The notes below the pieces were generated by a model. That model searched no databases. It was not told the DNA's origin and saw nothing but the letters and a program-made list of their open reading frames with translations. Of a stretch of DNA of 64,000 nt, positions 1-8,542 are shown piece by piece. Within the stretch, counting starts at the first letter, position 1. Every line of letters begins with the position of its first letter. This DNA comes from Hyphomonas oceanitis SCH89 (GTDB taxonomy: Bacteria; Pseudomonadota; Alphaproteobacteria; Caulobacterales; Hyphomonadaceae), in contig NZ_ARYL01000012.1 of the NCBI RefSeq assembly GCF_000685295.1, positions 1 through 64,000 on the forward strand. The letters are read 5' to 3'. The position numbers and the translations under genes are program-made.

Positions 1-30
1 GCCGGCGTCGTCTCCGCAATCAAGAAATAA
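1..30 (+). CDS. tuf: elongation factor Tu, C-terminal end (partial)
   Basis: Only the last nine codons and a TAA stop are in the window. They read AGVVSAIKK, which matches the conserved EF-Tu C-terminus (TVGAGVV...). EF-Tu is the GTPase that delivers aminoacyl-tRNA to the ribosome. The identification is supported by position, since tuf classically precedes rpsJ, although here rpsJ lies 6.4 kb further on. A hairpin terminator follows at once. Confidence 0.8.
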   Translation, partial: AGVVSAIKK

Positions 31-64
31 GTCCTGATCCTTTCAGGAACTGACATAAGAAAAG

Positions 65-90
65 GCCGCCCGGATGGGCGGCCTTTTTTG
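65..90 (+). terminator. intrinsic terminator after tuf
   Basis: A perfect 8-bp stem GGCCGCCC/GGGCGGCC (65-72 and 77-84) with loop GGAT is followed by six T. It should end tuf transcription before the inserted genes, so the S10 operon needs its own promoter here. Confidence 0.9.
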
Positions 91-124
91 CATTTGGATG
101 AGGTTTTTCTGATGCAGGGATGGC

Positions 125-1435
125 CTAATTGCAGAGGTAGCGATTGGCGTTGTTGTTCATCGTGCAGTGGGCGTCGCGGTATTTCTCGCGTGTCTGCGCC
201 CGTGCCTCACCCGAACTCATACCCCCGGTGGCCTGCGGTGCCGGGCCCTGCTCGATGGGGCGATAGGTCGAGGTCGACCTTGCCGCGTTGAAGCGGGCAT
301 TGGCGGACTTGATCATCTTCATGTCATTGGCCCAGGAATTGTCCTCGCCGGAGATGGCCATGCCGCGGCCGCGCAATTCCGCTCGCACGATTGAGGCGAT
401 CTGGCCGGATTGGAACCAGTGCTCCAGCACTTGCAGGTCATAATCATCGACAGCCGACATGCGGCCAGCGGCCGAGGCTGCGCGGACCGCCTGTTCGGCA
501 TAGACCGTGGAGCTGTAGACCGAGACGGCGGTGGCCACCGCACCATTATAGTCGCCAGCATTCAGCAGCGAGGCCATTTCGGCGCGGCGGGCTTCCTGCT
601 TGGCATTCCACGCGGCCAGTTCATCAACATAGCGGCGCACGTCCTTGGCATAGTCGCAGATCTTTTCATTGCCGAGCTGGCAGGACTTTTCGTACGGCCC
701 GACCGCGAAATCAAAGTCTTCGACAATCGCGTAGATCCGACCAAGGTTCGCGCAGGATTCCTTGACGTTCGCATCGCAGTTTATCTGTGTGAGTTTCAGC
801 GCCTGGGTGGCATCGAAAGCCGGGGAGGATGGATCGGCATACATATGCTCTGCCGTGGCGCAAAAATAAGGGTCGACCTGCTCACACGCCTTTGCCGCGA
901 GTGGCGCGCCGCGAACGAAATCGATGACGGTCGGGTATTTTCCTTTCAGGCCATCATAAAAGAATGACGCGCCCCAGCTGCACGCTTTCAGCGATTCGTT
1001 AGCGCAGCCCTTTTCAAAAGCCGTGAGCAGGCGGGGAATGTCCTTCTCGCCCTTCTCATCGGAACCAAGGATGGCATAGGTCGCGTTGCAGGCATCCTCA
1101 TGCCCCATCGCGCAGGCTTTCTCGTAAAGGACTATGCCGCGGGCCGGATCAGCCGCGATTCCTTCAACACCATGGCGATACATTGTGCCGGTATAGAAGC
1201 AGCCATCAGGAACGCCGAGGTCGCAGGCCTTGATGAAAAGCTCGGCGGCTTTGGGCTTGCTCAGGGGCATGCTGTTGTCGCCGTTTGCATAGTCGGCAGC
1301 TGCGTAGAAGCAGGCTTCCGCGCCGCCTTTGGCACACGCGATTTCATTGGTCGAGACTGGATCTGCGCTGGCGCTTGGCGCGGCGAGGAGGGTGATAAGC
1401 GCGAGTCCGAGGGACGTCAGCGGTATGGTCTTCAT
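125..1435 (-). CDS. secreted Cys-rich Sel1-like repeat protein
   Basis: A 436-aa protein with a clear signal peptide (residues 1-24, ending SASA before DP). Residues about 33-270 contain at least seven repeats in which two cysteines are eight residues apart, for example ACDLGVPDGC, ACAMGHEDAC and SCQLGNEKIC. This is the disulphide-stapled Sel1/HcpA-type alpha/alpha solenoid, which usually mediates protein contacts in the periplasm. The C-terminal 150 residues are Ala-rich and helical, without a recognised domain. It is convergent with tuf and divergent from the LuxR-hydrolase gene. The exact function is unknown. Confidence 0.8.
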   Translation of the reverse strand: MKTIPLTSLGLALITLLAAPSASADPVSTNEIACAKGGAEACFYAAADYANGDNSMPLSKPKAAELFIKACDLGVPDGCFYTGTMYRHGVEGIAADPARGIVLYEKACAMGHEDACNATYAILGSDEKGEKDIPRLLTAFEKGCANESLKACSWGASFFYDGLKGKYPTVIDFVRGAPLAAKACEQVDPYFCATAEHMYADPSSPAFDATQALKLTQINCDANVKESCANLGRIYAIVEDFDFAVGPYEKSCQLGNEKICDYAKDVRRYVDELAAWNAKQEARRAEMASLLNAGDYNGAVATAVSVYSSTVYAEQAVRAASAAGRMSAVDDYDLQVLEHWFQSGQIASIVRAELRGRGMAISGEDNSWANDMKMIKSANARFNAARSTSTYRPIEQGPAPQATGGMSSGEARAQTREKYRDAHCTMNNNANRYLCN

Positions 1436-1639
1436 CTTTCATATCCTTTGGTGTTTGGCCGGATCCCCACCCAGCCCGCAGGTCTGCAGGCATTCTCGTA
1501 GCGCGTAGCGGGATGGGGCTCATGGCCCGTAGGGGGGATAAACCCTACTTTTCTGCCTGTGACTGAAACGGGCGCTTGTGATGGGAGCGACGCAATCTAG
1601 ACTAGAGGCTCGTCCAGACTTTTCTTTGCCCGAGAGCCC

Positions 1640-3325
1640 ATGTCCCTGAACAAGCGCTATTTCGACATGCTGGGAGCCGCTTATGACGTGCCAAACGAGA
1701 CGGCGCGGTTTGAAGGCTTTCTCGATGCCGCAATGGCCTACTTCTTTGATGGGGCCGAAGATGGCTTTTTGGCGGGCGATGTGCCGCGTCACGAGGGCGA
1801 TGATGATACGCTTGATACGCATGGCCAGAGGGTTGGCGCGCTGGTGGATGCGGCCTCGCGGCGGGACGCTTCCAATGCGGATCGGTTCCACGCGATACTG
1901 GATGTTTCGGCCCGCAATGGGCTGGTTTCAGGCAATGCTGCGGCCGCGCAGCTGACAGGGCGGACCTTTCCGTGTCCGTTCGACGAGTTGCCGCTGGACC
2001 CGGGCGCGCTGAGTGAAATCCGCCGGGCCCTCAGGGCGACAACGGCGCAGGCGCAGGATCGGATCATCCTCGCGAATATCGAGACCGGCCCCTCAAGGGC
2101 CTGCCTCGCGCTGATCCAGCGGCCGAAGGATAGCGCCGATCTGCTGCATGTTTCGCTGTCCTATATCGACTGGTCGCCGGCCTTGATGACGCGGCTGGGC
2201 GAGGCGTTTGGGCTGACCTCCAGCGAGACGGAAATCCTTGAGGGCTATCTCGGCAATCTCAGCCAGAAGGAAATCGCGCGCGAGCGTGACCGGGCGCTGG
2301 ATACGATCAAGGGGCAGTCGAAGAGCATCCTGAGGAAGACTGGCTGCGCGCGGATGTCGGATGTCGTGCAGCTTTCCGCCAGCATTGCCTATCTGATGCG
2401 GCAATTGCCGGAGCAGGCCAATCCGCCGAGCGCCGAGACCTGGGTGACGCCGAAATGCGGCCTTTCCATGCTGGCGCGGCCGGGCGGGCGGGAGCTGGCC
2501 TGGTACAAGGCGGGGGCGGGTGAAAAGCCCGTTCTGTTCATTCATGGCTATCTTCAGGGGCCGTTCTTTACCGCAGAGATGCTGGCGGGACTGGCCGGGG
2601 CGAATGTCCATTTCATTGCGCCGTCGCGGCCGGGTTTTGGCTATACGAGCCAGAGCCGTTCGCGGGCGGATTTCGACAAGACGGTCGTGGAAGATGCGGT
2701 GGCGCTGGTTGATCATCTTGGCCTGTCGAAGATCAGCCTTTGTATTCATCAGGGCGGCTCTTCGCATGGCTTCCGAATCGCAAGGGCACTGGGTGATCGG
2801 CTGGGGGATATGCTGGTGCTGGGCGGTGGAATTCCGATCGATGAGGACAGGCACCTGGCCCATATGGACCGGCAGACGCGGTTTGCGGCGATGGCCACGC
2901 GGCATGCGCCTTCGGTGATGAAGATGGTGATGTCGGTGGGCCTGCCGGTCTATCGGCGGCGGGGGACGAAGGCCTTCCTGAAGGCGCAATATGTGCGCTC
3001 GCCGGGAGACCTCGCCACGCTGGAGGTTCCGGCGCTGATGAAGGTTCAGGCCGAGGGGCTTTATCATGCGGTGGAGCAGGGGGCCGAGGCCTGGCTGCGC
3101 GATGGCGGGGCGGCGATGGCCGACTGGAGCGATGATCTTGAGGCCGTGACGGCCAAGCAGACCTGGCTTCAGGCGGAAGACTGCACGATCATTTCAGCGA
3201 CTGATGTGGCCGAGCATATGGGGCCCCGCGCCAACGTGGATTTCCAGATTCTGCCGGGCCATGGCTCGAATATTCTTCACACTGCGACGGACACGATCTG
3301 CGCGCATCTGGCGAAGCTCGCCTGA
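1640..3325 (+). CDS. LuxR-type HTH regulator fused to alpha/beta hydrolase
   Basis: A 561-aa protein in three parts. Residues 1-185 form a PAS-like, otherwise unassigned sensor region. Residues about 188-250 form a LuxR/GerE-type HTH (FGLTSSETEIL...LSQKEIARERDRALDTIKGQ). Residues about 290-560 form an alpha/beta hydrolase with an oxyanion HG (FIHGYLQG), a GSSHG nucleophile elbow (Ser375) and a plausible catalytic His541 (PGHGSN). LuxR-hydrolase fusions could sense or process a hydrophobic ester or lactone, but no ligand can be inferred. It is transcribed divergently from the Sel1 gene, with a 204-bp shared upstream region. ATG at 1640 follows GCCCGAGAGCCC, with no strong SD. Confidence 0.8.
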   Translation: MSLNKRYFDMLGAAYDVPNETARFEGFLDAAMAYFFDGAEDGFLAGDVPRHEGDDDTLDTHGQRVGALVDAASRRDASNADRFHAILDVSARNGLVSGNAAAAQLTGRTFPCPFDELPLDPGALSEIRRALRATTAQAQDRIILANIETGPSRACLALIQRPKDSADLLHVSLSYIDWSPALMTRLGEAFGLTSSETEILEGYLGNLSQKEIARERDRALDTIKGQSKSILRKTGCARMSDVVQLSASIAYLMRQLPEQANPPSAETWVTPKCGLSMLARPGGRELAWYKAGAGEKPVLFIHGYLQGPFFTAEMLAGLAGANVHFIAPSRPGFGYTSQSRSRADFDKTVVEDAVALVDHLGLSKISLCIHQGGSSHGFRIARALGDRLGDMLVLGGGIPIDEDRHLAHMDRQTRFAAMATRHAPSVMKMVMSVGLPVYRRRGTKAFLKAQYVRSPGDLATLEVPALMKVQAEGLYHAVEQGAEAWLRDGGAAMADWSDDLEAVTAKQTWLQAEDCTIISATDVAEHMGPRANVDFQILPGHGSNILHTATDTICAHLAKLA

Positions 3326-3388
3326 GCCTGCGCCAGCGACCGGCACGCATGGCTGCGCCCGGCAAAAAGCGTGGAAAGCGGGGCGGAT

Positions 3389-4009
3389 TCAGCCCGAGCT
3401 TTCCCATGTTTCAAGGCGCGCATTGATCATGCCGGGCAGGGCCGTGGCGACGAGGCCAAGCTCTGCGCGCAGGCGATAGGCGCCGCTGGCCGGCATGCAG
3501 ACGGGGCGGGCCTCGCCCTTGCGGCGGATGCGTTCGAGGCTGCGCGCGAGGCGTTTGGCATAAGCCTCCGGCGCCGAGAGCAGGCCGTGCAGGGCGATGA
3601 TGCAGGCGAAAATGGGCGCGGCAGGCACCGGGCCGGATGCCCGAACAGTCTCCGGAAAATGCCCGGAGCCTTCGGTCAGCGTCATGTCCATGGCCCGGCC
3701 CGCGAGATTGATGCGGCAGGCGGGCACGGAGGGGAAGGATTGCGTCACGTCCTCCACGCCTTGCGCAAGGGGCGTGGGCCCCGTGGCGGCGCGGGGCCGC
3801 ACGGGCGCGAGCGTAAGGCCGAGCGCGATCAGCCAGAGCAGCCGCCGCACGATGGTCTCCAGGATTTTGAGCTTGGCCCGCGCCCGCTGCGCCGTGCCCC
3901 GCCGCAACGTGACCGGCGCGCGCACCATGTCGGTCAGGTTGCGCACATTGAACAGCACATAGCGCGCCTGCTCGAGGCCATGGGCAATGAAGGCGTCAGA
4001 GACTTGCAT
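3389..4009 (-). CDS. small single-TM protein, paralogue A of a two-member family
   Basis: Family not recognised; 206 aa if started at ATG 4009 (MQVSDAFIAHGLEQAR). It is clearly paralogous to the gene at 30149-30745. Both share AQRARA-L--LE-I-RRLL-L-ALGL followed by RA--G, and a C-terminal block AAPI-A---AL--LL-APEA-AKRLAR-LE--R ending in WESSG. One hydrophobic stretch (RRLLWLIALGLTLAPV) suggests a single membrane segment at about residues 55-70. The longer frame upstream (to 4081) is also similar between paralogues, so an earlier start is possible. A TACT motif lies just 5' of the chosen ATG, suggesting a very short leader. Confidence 0.55.
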   Translation of the reverse strand: MQVSDAFIAHGLEQARYVLFNVRNLTDMVRAPVTLRRGTAQRARAKLKILETIVRRLLWLIALGLTLAPVRPRAATGPTPLAQGVEDVTQSFPSVPACRINLAGRAMDMTLTEGSGHFPETVRASGPVPAAPIFACIIALHGLLSAPEAYAKRLARSLERIRRKGEARPVCMPASGAYRLRAELGLVATALPGMINARLETWESSG

Positions 4010-4110
4010 GAAGGCAAGTATGGCACGGGTGGGTTTAGGGTTGGATTGGGAGGGGGAGAGAGTTCGCTGCAGGTAACGCACTACTTAACCAGCGGCGTAG
4101 GTCAGGTGAA

Positions 4111-5310
4111 CTACTTAAGGTCAATCGTAAGGTCATCGGATGGCGTATCGGCGAGCGATCCGTTAGGCAAACCTAAGAGAAGCTCAGCAATGCTAGGACT
4201 AAATCCAAGGCGACAGAGCAGTTCATCGCGTCGCATACGATTTTCGGCAAATACTAGTTCCGCAACTCGTCGAAGCAAAAGTGGTTCTTCCAACGGTAAT
4301 CCATCTGGACCATCGAAGGGCTCCTTAGTACGCCAATTCTTGGCCGAAATTTGTTTGTAAAGATTCACACACTGGTCTTCGTCGAAGATGCCCAAGCTCT
4401 TGCAACGATATACCATCGCTTGGATCGAAACCTTCCACCGAAGTTTCAAATCCAAAAAGCTAGATAGCCGAGGAGAAAGAACCTCGGCTGGGAAGGAGCG
4501 CCGAGGAAGTAAGAATGCACCGGCGAAGTAGTCGGCCTCCTTCTCTATTTCTTTCAAGCGCGTCTTGTCGTCAATTTCATCCTGAGTAACCCAGCGATGA
4601 AGAACCAGATGCGCCAACTCATGGCATGCGTCGAAGCGTGCGCGTGCAGAACTTTCTTTGTCTGAAGCCAAGAATATAAAAGGCCGATCTCCGCTCCAGA
4701 ATGAAAACGCGCTTACATTCTCACCTTTCAATATGAGCCTTCCTACCGTGACCCCATGAGTTTCGACGAGCCGAACGACATTAGAAATCGGGCCCAAGCC
4801 AAGTCCCAGATGTTCACGCGTCTTGCCAGCCAATTCTTCGATTTCGTCCCATGTATAACGGTTAGGATCGTCGTGCTCGCCGGATGGCTCAAAACTGGGG
4901 AGAGTGACCTCTGGAAGGTTTACGAAATCTGTTAGCGCAAATGTGACTTGAGAAAACCATTCTGCATACTGATCACTGGCGGCGTTCCGCCGTTTCGTAT
5001 CAGGGCCATGCTTACGGAAAAAATTCGCCGTTCGCTTTCCGAATTTCGGAGCGCTAGGCGTTGCAAAATATGCCATCGGCTGTTTCAAAGCGTCAGCAAT
5101 CATTCTGAGCGTTTCTGGGTCGGGATTCCTTTCGCCGCTCTCGAAGTACGAGATAGACTGCCGCTTCACGCCAACGAGCCGTGAGAGGTCGGTCTGGCTC
5201 AGCTTCTCTACTATTCGGGCTTCTGTGATTCGCTCAGGAATCAGATGCCGCCCGGAAGCTGTTTCTCGAGCGGCACTTGGAAATGGTAATATCTTCGAAT
5301 TACGGTTCAT
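4111..5310 (-). CDS. XRE-family HTH + ImmA/IrrE metallopeptidase
   Basis: A 399-aa protein. Residues about 25-82 are a Cro/CI-type HTH (SQTDLSRLVGVKRQSISYFE). Residues about 165-290 are an ImmA/IrrE (COG2856) zinc peptidase with HELAH at 230-234 and the downstream KEADYFAGAFLLP block that supplies the third ligand. A further C-terminal extension of about 90 residues is unassigned. Proteins of this build act as repressor-cleaving proteases of mobile elements or as antitoxin-like partners. It is second in a minus-strand pair, only 9 bp after the 215-aa gene. Base composition is visibly more AT-rich than its neighbours, suggesting acquisition. Confidence 0.85.
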   Translation of the reverse strand: MNRNSKILPFPSAARETASGRHLIPERITEARIVEKLSQTDLSRLVGVKRQSISYFESGERNPDPETLRMIADALKQPMAYFATPSAPKFGKRTANFFRKHGPDTKRRNAASDQYAEWFSQVTFALTDFVNLPEVTLPSFEPSGEHDDPNRYTWDEIEELAGKTREHLGLGLGPISNVVRLVETHGVTVGRLILKGENVSAFSFWSGDRPFIFLASDKESSARARFDACHELAHLVLHRWVTQDEIDDKTRLKEIEKEADYFAGAFLLPRRSFPAEVLSPRLSSFLDLKLRWKVSIQAMVYRCKSLGIFDEDQCVNLYKQISAKNWRTKEPFDGPDGLPLEEPLLLRRVAELVFAENRMRRDELLCRLGFSPSIAELLLGLPNGSLADTPSDDLTIDLK

Positions 5311-5319
5311 GCGCTACCA

Positions 5320-5967
5320 CTACTGATCTTTTCTCCAGCGATCGATGTCTTCTTTAAGCAACTCGATCGCGTCGAAATCGCCATCCGGTCCTTCGGGAGG
5401 TGGACCGGCTTCGGAACTAGCATGGGGAAGGTTAAAGAGATTCTCAGTTCTGTAACTAAAGTCGTAATTACAGTCAGCGCGGGGAATCGCCAAGTGCGCA
5501 AATCCATCATTCCAATAACCATGCAGCAGCAGGATATGGGGCAATCCCGTGATTTCATGATCCTCGTCTTGCATATCGACCCAGTCGAGTTGGCAATTTA
5601 GTCTTTTCGCCTGCTCGCGAAAAACCACAGTCCGAGGCTGCTTGGTCGGAGTACTGGTGAGACTAATGGTTACAACCGAATGACTTGGTCGGATTGCAAG
5701 AAACTTTCCTGTGGGTCGGTCGAAGTCTTCCCAGCTATAATCGAAGGGCAACGCTCCGTTCTCGATAGCCTGTTCAAAGCCCCGGTCCACACTCCACGAC
5801 ATCATACGACCCAAATTCTGCCTTGCACTGGTCGTCTGGAATATCGGCTCGTCTGATACGATGCGCCGGACTGCCTTGTAGGCGGTACTGAGTACGGTTG
5901 GCACGACCTGCTGCAAGGACACGGGGACCTGGTCGAATAGAAAATTACGAGGATGGACGTAGCGCAT
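5320..5967 (-). CDS. unknown 215-aa partner of the XRE-ImmA gene
   Basis: Family not recognised. The protein is soluble, with no signal peptide or TM segment, moderately acidic, and ends in a charged helix (ELLKEDIDRWRKDQ). Visible features are a hydrophobic core segment (HILLLHGYWNDGFAHLAI) and a Pro/Gly-rich linker near residue 185. It is first in an operon with the downstream XRE-HTH/ImmA gene (9-bp gap) and has the same low-GC, AT-rich codon use. By analogy with other two-gene COG2856 modules it could be a toxin, a protease substrate or an effector. That role is inference only. Confidence 0.6.
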   Translation of the reverse strand: MRYVHPRNFLFDQVPVSLQQVVPTVLSTAYKAVRRIVSDEPIFQTTSARQNLGRMMSWSVDRGFEQAIENGALPFDYSWEDFDRPTGKFLAIRPSHSVVTISLTSTPTKQPRTVVFREQAKRLNCQLDWVDMQDEDHEITGLPHILLLHGYWNDGFAHLAIPRADCNYDFSYRTENLFNLPHASSEAGPPPEGPDGDFDAIELLKEDIDRWRKDQ

Positions 5968-6148
5968 TCACAACTCCGATTCGGATGCCAACCGTTATAT
6001 GCAACTAAATCCGATTTTTATGTAATTTTGTCAACTGGTGTAATTAGGGCCTCTGCGCATCACAGAATGTGCGCGCCCCCTTCGCACTTGGGATAAGGGA
6101 TGGCAGGGCGGCATAGTGGATTGAGGATTCTCGCGACGGGGTTGGGTG

Positions 6149-6223
6149 GCCCCTCACCCCAACCCCTTGCTCGGGCAATCGCAGTGCGATTGCTTTTCCT
6201 CGCAAGCCCGAGAGGAGAGGGGC
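6149..6223. repeat. nested palindromic (REP-like) element
   Basis: Three nested inverted repeats fold as one hairpin. GCCCCTC (6149-6155) pairs with GAGGGGC near 6217-6223, CTCGGGC (6170-6176) pairs with GCCCGAG (6206-6212), and GCAATCGCA (6175-6183) pairs with TGCGATTGC (6185-6193). The flanking phrase CCCCTCACCCCAACCCC is typical of dispersed intergenic palindromic units. It is followed by TTTT and might also slow polymerase coming from either side. Confidence 0.6.
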
Positions 6224-6314
6224 TTTTAAGGGGTTTGCGGCTGGGGTAGGGGTAGAGGCTTGATGCGTCCCGGCCCCTGTGCGGATTTGGTCTGCAGATT
6301 CCCTGTTTCGGCTG

Positions 6315-6343
6315 TTGACCTGTGCGATTCCTTCCCATAGAAG
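6315..6343 (+). promoter_or_regulatory. possible promoter of the S10 operon
   Basis: TTGACC (6315-6320), a 17-base spacer, then TAGAAG (6338-6343). It lies about 130 bases upstream of rpsJ. The -10 is weak, so this is tentative, but a promoter is required here because tuf is terminated 6.2 kb upstream. Confidence 0.35.
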
Positions 6344-6480
6344 CACCAATTCGCCGGGAAGGCCGCGCTTAATTAGCGAACGCTCCCTCGAAACTGACAA
6401 TTTAACCCTACCCAACCCGGGCGCTCGATGCTGACGAGCCATCGCCCTGGGCTTAAGTGTTTTGTGTGGACGGACGAACG

Positions 6481-6801
6481 ATGGAACGACAAAATATCCG
6501 GATCAGGCTCAAAGCCTTCGATCACCGTGCGCTCGACATGTCGGCGAAAGAGATCGTGAATACTGCCAAGCGTACCGGTGCTGAAGTGAAGGGTCCAATC
6601 CCGCTTCCAACCCGTATCGAGCGTTTCACCGTGAACCGTTCGCCGCACGTCGACAAAAAATCCCGTGAGCAATTCGAGATTCGCACCCACAAGCGCATCC
6701 TCGACATTGTTGACCCGACCCCACAGACCGTTGACGCGCTGATGAAGCTCGACCTGTCTTCCGGCGTTGGTATTGAAATCAAGCTTGAGGGAGCACGCTA
6801 A
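6481..6801 (+). CDS. rpsJ: 30S ribosomal protein S10
   Basis: S10 of the 30S head (NusE in antitermination), 106 aa from ATG 6481 ([16 protein letters not shown]), matching the family start; an upstream ATG at 6457 would add eight unconserved residues. It contains the conserved [19 protein letters not shown] loop and [18 protein letters not shown]. It is the first gene of the S10 cluster, and its TAA overlaps the ATG of rplC by one base. Confidence 0.97.
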   Translation: MERQNIRIRLKAFDHRALDMSAKEIVNTAKRTGAEVKGPIPLPTRIERFTVNRSPHVDKKSREQFEIRTHKRILDIVDPTPQTVDALMKLDLSSGVGIEIKLEGAR

Positions 6802-7562
6802 TGGCTCTTCCAGCCCCCCGTTCCGGCGTGCTGGCCCGCAAACTGGGCATGACACGCATTTTTGACGAAGATGGCCGCCACATCCCGGTGACCGTCCTGT
6901 CGCTTGATGGTTGTCAGGTCGTTGGCCTGCGCACCGAAGAAGAGCGCGCCGTCACCACCAAGAAGGGTGGCGAAGTCACCCGCACCGACGGCTACAAGGC
7001 TGTCATCCTCGGCACTGGCGAAAAGAAAGCCAAGCGCACGAACAAGGCTCTGCGCGGCCAGTTCGCGAAAGCCGGCGTTGCGCCCAAGTCGAAACTCCGC
7101 GAATTCCGCGTTTCGGGCGACCTGCCTGAAATCGGCGCCGAAGTTCAGGCTGACCACTATGTGCCAGGCCAGAAGGTTGACGTTTCCAGCTACGCGATCG
7201 GTAAAGGTTTTGCCGGCGCGATGAAGCGCTGGAACTTCGGCGGCCTTCGCGCCACGCACGGTGTGTCGCTCTCGCACCGTTCGCACGGTTCGACGGGTAT
7301 GAACCAGGATCCGGGCCGCGTGTTCAAGAACAAGAAAATGGCCGGCCACCTCGGTACCGACCGTATCACCACACAGAACCTGACGGTTGTGCGCACAGAC
7401 GTTGAGCGCGGCCTGATCCTCGTGAAGGGCGCCGTGTCCGGTCATGACGGTTCGTTCGTGGAAATCCGCGATGCCGTGAAGAAAGCCCTGCATGCCGACG
7501 CGCCTGCAGCCGGTTCCTTCAAGTCGGCAAACGCTCCTGCCCAGACAGAGGGTGCTGAATAA
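6801..7562 (+). CDS. rplC: 50S ribosomal protein L3
   Basis: A 253-aa L3, an early assembly protein near the peptidyl-transferase centre. It starts [13 protein letters not shown] and holds the conserved loop [19 protein letters not shown]. The Gln in MNQDPG is the residue methylated by PrmB in E. coli. An Ala-rich C-terminal tail extends past the usual 210-residue core. It overlaps rpsJ by 1 base (TAATG) and rplD by one base, indicating translational coupling. Confidence 0.97.
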   Translation: MALPAPRSGVLARKLGMTRIFDEDGRHIPVTVLSLDGCQVVGLRTEEERAVTTKKGGEVTRTDGYKAVILGTGEKKAKRTNKALRGQFAKAGVAPKSKLREFRVSGDLPEIGAEVQADHYVPGQKVDVSSYAIGKGFAGAMKRWNFGGLRATHGVSLSHRSHGSTGMNQDPGRVFKNKKMAGHLGTDRITTQNLTVVRTDVERGLILVKGAVSGHDGSFVEIRDAVKKALHADAPAAGSFKSANAPAQTEGAE

Positions 7563-8224
7563 TGGAACTCGCAGTCAAAACCCTTGCCGGTAAAGCGGCT
7601 GGCAACATCACGCTTGATGATGCCATCTTCGGCATTGCCGAAATCCGCAAGGACCTGCTTCACCGCACGGTCCGCTGGCAGCTGGCCAAGCGCCAGGCTG
7701 GCACGCACAAGACCCAGACGCGGTCTGAAGTGTCGGTCACGACCAAGAAGTCGATCCGCCAAAAAGGTTCGGGCGGCGCTCGCCACGGTTCGCGCAACGC
7801 ACCTATCTTTGTCGGCGGCGGTGTGGCCCACGGCCCGCGCGTTCGCAGCCACGCCCACGATCTTCCCAAGAAGGTCCGCAAGCTGGCGCTCGCACATGCC
7901 CTGTCGTCGAAAGTTGTCGCTGACTCGATCCTGGTGATCGACGCTGCAACGCTGACCGCGCCGAAGACCAAGGAACTGGCAGCTCACTTCGCCAGCCTCG
8001 GCATCGAGAACGCGCTGATCATTTCCGGCATCACGGTTGACGAAAACTTCGCCAAGGCCGCTCGCAACATCCCGAACGTGGATGTGCTGCCTGTCGCCGG
8101 CCTCAACGTGTATGACATCCTGCGCCGCAAGACGCTCGTCATCACGAAGGAAGCCGCTGAAGGCATTCAGGCGCGCTTCGACGGCACGCTGGCCCAACCC
8201 GCAATCGCAGCAGAGGCTGAATAG
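7562..8224 (+). CDS. rplD: 50S ribosomal protein L4
   Basis: A 220-aa L4 lining the exit tunnel. It shows the extended loop [22 protein letters not shown] with the HGPRVRSH tail, then the globular ALAHALSSK and [15 protein letters not shown] segments. In gammaproteobacteria L4 represses its own operon, but no equivalent leader structure is evident here. Start ATG 7562 is coupled to the rplC stop. Confidence 0.97.
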   Translation: MELAVKTLAGKAAGNITLDDAIFGIAEIRKDLLHRTVRWQLAKRQAGTHKTQTRSEVSVTTKKSIRQKGSGGARHGSRNAPIFVGGGVAHGPRVRSHAHDLPKKVRKLALAHALSSKVVADSILVIDAATLTAPKTKELAAHFASLGIENALIISGITVDENFAKAARNIPNVDVLPVAGLNVYDILRRKTLVITKEAAEGIQARFDGTLAQPAIAAEAE

Positions 8225-8226
8225 TC

Positions 8227-8526
8227 ATGGCTGATCCGAAGCAACATCACTACGACATCATTCGCAAGCCGATCATCACCGAGAAATCGACGCTGGTCGC
8301 TGAAGAGAACAAGATCGTTTTCGAAGTCGCGCTCACCGCTGACAAGAAGTCGATCAAAGAGGCCATCGAGTCCCTCTTCAAGGTTGATGTCACGGCCGTG
8401 AACACTGTGCTCCAAAAGGGCAAAACGAAGCGTTTCAAAGGTCACCTTGGTCGTCGTAACGACATCAAGAAAGCCTATGTCACGCTCGCTGAAGGCCAAT
8501 CTGTCGACATTTCGACGGGCCTGTAG
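8227..8526 (+). CDS. rplW: 50S ribosomal protein L23
   Basis: A 99-aa L23 at the tunnel exit, the docking site for trigger factor and SRP. Recognised by [26 protein letters not shown] and the tail [18 protein letters not shown]. It starts two bases after the rplD stop. Confidence 0.96.
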   Translation: MADPKQHHYDIIRKPIITEKSTLVAEENKIVFEVALTADKKSIKEAIESLFKVDVTAVNTVLQKGKTKRFKGHLGRRNDIKKAYVTLAEGQSVDISTGL

Positions 8527-8542
8527 GGGAAGGACGTAGACC

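Larger units (their letters stand above)
5968..6480. other. gene-free region upstream of the S10 operon
   Basis: 512 bases without a credible gene. The first 80 bases are AT-rich and carry a TATAAC box (minus strand, 5994-5999) suited to the 215-aa gene. The middle holds a nested palindromic repeat (6149-6223). The last third holds a possible sigma70 promoter and the leader of rpsJ. Open frames here lie over the repeat and do not look coding. Confidence 0.6.

Noticed and set aside
2740-2775. Hydrolase domain of the LuxR fusion judged dead because HQGGS lacks a nucleophile
   Set aside because: Shifting the register by three residues gives a proper GSSHG elbow, so activity cannot be excluded.
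2093-3067. 324-aa open frame on the minus strand inside the LuxR-hydrolase gene
   Set aside because: It is an antisense shadow of a well-supported GC-rich gene; the translation is Arg/His/Pro-rich without any domain.
6044-6442. Open frames of 92 and 132 aa upstream of rpsJ
   Set aside because: They overlie the palindromic repeat and promoter zone; translations reflect repeat sequence.
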